A program made the position numbers and the translations under genes. Positions 61,453 to 64,000 of a DNA stretch of 64,000 nucleotides are shown here, piece after piece; the first letter of the stretch is position 1, and every line of letters starts with the position of its first letter. The notes beneath the pieces are model-generated. The model saw only the letters and a program-made list of their open reading frames with translations, ran no database searches and was not told the origin of the DNA. This DNA comes from Paenibacillus macerans. GTDB taxonomy: Bacteria; Bacillota; Bacilli; Paenibacillales; Paenibacillaceae. Location of the stretch: positions 186,001-250,000 of the forward strand of contig NZ_JAMBOE010000004.1 in the NCBI RefSeq assembly GCF_023715465.1, in the 5' to 3' direction.

Positions 61453-63098
61453 ATGAATGAACCTGCTGGGAACGGCATGGCGGCATGGGGAATTACTGTA
61501 AACCAGATCGGGTATTTGCCGGATGCGCATAAGACCTTCATTTGTGCAGGCGAAGGCGGGGCGTTTGAGATCGTCCGGGAAGCGGATGGGCAAGCCGTTT
61601 ACCATGGAGAAACCGGACCGCCTTTGTATGATGAAGCATCGGGGATCACCGTCAGCCGGGGGCATTTTACCGCTTGTTCGGAGGAAGGCAGCTATTTTGT
61701 AAGGTTGAATGGGGAAACGTCCGCCTCGTTTGCGATCGGCCACAATCCGTATGCAGAACTACATAGCGGTCTGCTCAAATCTTTTTATTACTTCCGCTGC
61801 GGCATGGAACTGGAGGAGCCGTTTGCCGGTCCGTGGAAACATGCCGCCTGCCATACGGCGGAAGGCATCGTTTACGGCGAGCCGGACCGGAAGCAAGACA
61901 GCTCCGGCGGCTGGCATGACGCCGGCGATTACGGCAAATACACCGGACCGGGGGCCAAGGCGGCCGCCGATCTGCTGCTGGCGTATGAATTTGCGCCGCA
62001 GGCGTTCCAAAGGCCGATTCCGCTGCCGGAGACGGACGGCCTGGCGCCGGATGTCCTGCACGAATGCCGCTACGAGCTCGAGTGGCTGCTGAAAATGCAG
62101 GACGAGCGCACAGGCGGAGCGTTTCACAAGCTCACGACAAAGCAATTTCCGGCGCTGGACGTGATGCCCGAGGACGACCGCGCGGAGCTGTATTTTATGC
62201 CCGTCTCCGCCGCGGCGACCGGCTGCTTTGCCGGGGTTATGGCGCTGGCGGCGCGGGTGTACCGGCCGTACGATGAGGCATTCGCCAGCCGCTGCCTGGC
62301 CGCGGCGGAGCGGGCCTGGGAGTGGCTGGAGCGGCATCCCGCTGCGCCGGAAAACCCCGGCTTCAAAAACCCGGCCGACGTCGCCACGGGCGAATACGGG
62401 GACCCGGTCGATCTCGACGAGCGGTACTGGGCCACCGGCGAGCTGTTCCGGACGACGGGGAAGCGGCCTATCATGAAGCGTTCCGGAAGCTGGCGGCGGA
62501 ATCTTTTCCGAAATACGAACTGGGCTGGGCGGATATGGGCGGCTACGGTACGATCGCCTACTTGTTCGGCGAAAAAGCAAAGGCTGACGGTACGCTCCGC
62601 GCTTCGCTGGAGGCCGGTTTGCTTGAGGAGGCCGAAAGGCTGGCCCGGCGCTGCGCCGAGGACGGTTATCTGACTTCGCTGCGGCCGGAGGATTACATTT
62701 GGGGCAGCAACATGGTGCTTCTGAACCGGGCGATGCTGCTGCTGATCGCCGCAAGGGTTAGCGGCGAAGCCCGCTATCAGGCGCTGGCGCTGGAGCATGT
62801 GCACTATTTGCTCGGCCGCAACGTGCTGGGCTACAGCTATGTCACCGGCTTTGGCCACCGGGCGGTCCGCCATCCACACCACCGGCCTTCCGTCGGCGAC
62901 GGCGTGGAGGAACCGGTGCCCGGACTGGTGTCCGGCGGCCCCAACCGCGGGCTGAACGACGACTGCATGCAGGAGCATCTGCAGGGCAAAGCGCCGGCCG
63001 CCTGCTTCATCGACAACGAGCTCAGCTACGCCGGCAATGAAGTGGCGATCTACTGGAACTCCCCGGCGGTATTTGTGGTGTCCCATTTTGTGAAGTAG
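61453..63098 (+). pseudogene. Family 9 glycoside hydrolase (endoglucanase-like), frameshifted
   Basis: About 549 aa if repaired. Residues 1-95 form the N-terminal Ig-like CelD_N domain (ITVNQIGYLPDAHKTFICAG, GSYFVRLNGETSASFAIG). The catalytic domain starts near 105; catalytic Asp156 and Asp159 lie in SSGGWHDAGDYGKY. At the GGGG run 62457-62460 the frame changes: adding one G joins ATGELFRTTG to EAAYHEAFRKLAAESFPKYE and continues in frame to LNDDCMQEHLQGKAPAACFI, then DNELSYAGNEVAIYWNSP with the proton-donor Glu. No signal peptide, so a cytoplasmic exo- or oligosaccharide-acting enzyme is likely. Either a recent pseudogene or a one-base error. Confidence 0.85.
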
Positions 63099-63258
63099 CT
63101 GGGGGCTACATCCATTGGACGCGGCTCTAACGGACACCAGCGACCTTATCCGCTCATTTCCCGGGTATTTCCCAGGCTAACGGACACAAACGCCCCTATT
63201 TCGCTCTAAACCCGTTCATTCAGGCCGATTTGAGGCAAATAAGGTCTTTCGTGTCCGT
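63099..63258. other. Gap with GTGTCCGTTA-type short repeats
   Basis: TAACGGACAC occurs twice and its reverse complement GTGTCCGTTA once within 120 nt, mixed with AT-rich stretches. No gene seen. Confidence 0.45.
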
Positions 63259-63393
63259 TACATTTTGCAATCCTCCGTTTTTCCTCAAATAACGGCTCTG
63301 GTGTCCCTTAGCCCCCAGCTTCCTCTTCTCCTCCCCTCTCTCCCTTCGCTTCGCCCTCTACCTTGACCGAAATTTTATAAATTCTATAAGGTG
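63259..63393. repeat. Dispersed intergenic repeat R4, copy 2
   Basis: 135 nt, same orientation as 30283-30420, high identity with a few small indels. Like copy 1 it ends at the T side of a minus-strand terminator. Confidence 0.75.
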
Positions 63394-63396
63394 AAC

Positions 63397-63437
63397 AAAA
63401 AAGGGATGCGGCAGTAAAACAGCCGCATCCCTTTTTG
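63397..63437 (-). terminator. Terminator of the SLH protein gene
   Basis: Perfect 12-bp stem AAGGGATGCGGC (63401-63412)/GCCGCATCCCTT (63422-63433) followed by TTTT on the minus strand. Confidence 0.9.
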
Positions 63438-63453
63438 CCTTGCTATGGGTACA

Positions 63454-64000
63454 TTAATCGATAAACCGCAGCTCCTTCAGCATCCGCATCAGCAGGATGG
63501 CCGCCTGGGCGCGGGTGGTATGACCGTTCGGGGCAAAGGCGCCATGATTGTCGCCCTGCATGATCCCTTGCTCAACCAGCCAGGCCACGTCTTCCGCAGC
63601 CCTGTCGGGGATCGCCGAGCGGTCCGTGAACCGGGCCAGCAACGCCGTATCGGCGCTTGTTCCGGCAGAAATCTTGCCGTCCCCACCTGTGTTTCCGCCC
63701 TTAACCAGCCGCATTGCTTTCGCAACCATCACGGCCATCTCCGCCCGGGTAATGCGTTCATTCGGCTTAAACGTCCCGGTAGCATCCGGGGTGACAAGGC
63801 CGAATTCAACCGCGGCCGCAATTTCGCCGGCCAGGCTATTACCCGGCTCTACATCGCTGAATACGTTCGCCTCTTGCTCTTGGGTCGGGGTCAACCCAAG
63901 CCCGCGGACAAGCAGTGCGGTAAACTCCGCCCTCGTCATTTCCCGTTTGGGCTCGAAGCGGGTTTCACTCACGCCTTCCACAAGCAGCTTGGAGGCCAGT
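63454..64000 (-). CDS. S-layer homology (SLH) domain protein, C-terminal part, cut by window edge
   Basis: About 181 residues are visible; the frame is open to the right edge, so the N-terminus is outside. Three SLH repeats can be traced: FEPKREMTRAEFTALLVRGLGL, then FSDVEPGNSLAGEIAAAVEFGLVT with FKPNERITRAEMAVMVAKAM, then FTDRSAIPDRAAEDVAWLVEQGIMQG with FAPNGHTTRAQAAILLMRML. Each has the TRAE/TRAQ core. A Gly-rich spacer (KGGNTGGDGKISAGTSAD) lies between the last two. SLH triplets tie exported proteins to pyruvylated wall polymers. The rest of the protein and its function are unknown. Confidence 0.92.
   Translation of the reverse strand, partial: LASKLLVEGVSETRFEPKREMTRAEFTALLVRGLGLTPTQEQEANVFSDVEPGNSLAGEIAAAVEFGLVTPDATGTFKPNERITRAEMAVMVAKAMRLVKGGNTGGDGKISAGTSADTALLARFTDRSAIPDRAAEDVAWLVEQGIMQGDNHGAFAPNGHTTRAQAAILLMRMLKELRFID

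Noticed and set aside
61273..61743. N-terminal extension of the second GerA subunit to 61743
   Set aside because: The extension has no GerA similarity, crosses the candidate promoter and the divergent GH9 start, and ATG 61272 has an excellent ribosome site.
1..64000. CRISPR arrays, tRNA or rRNA genes, prophage or integrase modules
   Set aside because: No regularly spaced direct repeats, no cloverleaf-like GGTTCGAATCC blocks, no rRNA segments and no phage structural or integrase genes were found.

Overview
The window reads as chromosome from a spore-forming Gram-positive bacterium close to Paenibacillus/Cohnella. The evidence is two gerA-type germinant receptor operons, a YtaF-type sporulation membrane protein, an S-layer-homology protein, two YesM/YesN-type two-component systems tied to CUT1 sugar ABC transporters, strong AGGAGG ribosome sites with many GTG/TTG starts, and short repeats scattered through the intergenic gaps. 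The genus is inferred from gene content; no rRNA or tRNA gene was seen.

Layout. 1-8.7 kb: the 5' part of glutamate synthase (gltB, leaving the left edge), a TetR regulator, an MGDG-synthase-type glycosyltransferase, ThpR, a chemoreceptor, Dps with a PerR-like operator, a DivIVA/GpsB-like protein and a TagO-type glycosyl-1-phosphate transferase. 8.8-12.1 kb: a blaI/blaR1-like pair with a frameshifted blaR1, tatA, a MITE-like repeat, and ytaF. 12.3-15.5 kb: an isoprenoid-synthase-like protein followed by an NHLP-leader (RiPP precursor-like) peptide, facing a sensor kinase. 15.6-24 kb: small elements, an Rpn remnant, a radical SAM protein, a very acidic protein, a block of phased palindromes, a diguanylate cyclase, a two-subunit ThrE-type exporter split by a repeat, a 39-residue RCKP rubredoxin-like protein, a GNAT protein and an AEC transporter.

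24.1-30.1 kb: a sugar operon (DapA-family aldolase, L-fucose/D-arabinose isomerase, AraB-type ribulokinase, broken YhcH gene) with a LacI regulator. Isomerase plus ribulokinase fits D-arabinose to D-ribulose to D-ribulose-5-phosphate better than classical fucose breakdown, because no fuculose-phosphate aldolase is present. 30.4-39.9 kb: a second chemoreceptor, a CUT1 sugar importer and its YesMN-type system, separated by an internally deleted IS1595-like element. 40-44.5 kb: a HAD phosphatase and the first ger operon. 44.6-53.4 kb: a GH42 beta-galactosidase downstream of a second CUT1 importer, with a divergent YesMN pair; this looks like a galactoside uptake and hydrolysis unit. 53.7-57.3 kb: an SGNH esterase and a polar amino acid ABC transporter. 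57.4-61.3 kb: a second ger operon on the minus strand. 61.4-63.1 kb: a frameshifted GH9 glycosidase. The right edge cuts an SLH protein.

Most interesting points: the NHLP-peptide/isoprenoid-synthase pair, four TTGGA-TCCAA palindromes spaced by whole helical turns, a promoter with two LexA-like (or TetR-like) palindromes inside a dead IS, several families of short dispersed repeats, and two single-base frameshifts that both fall in homopolymer runs.
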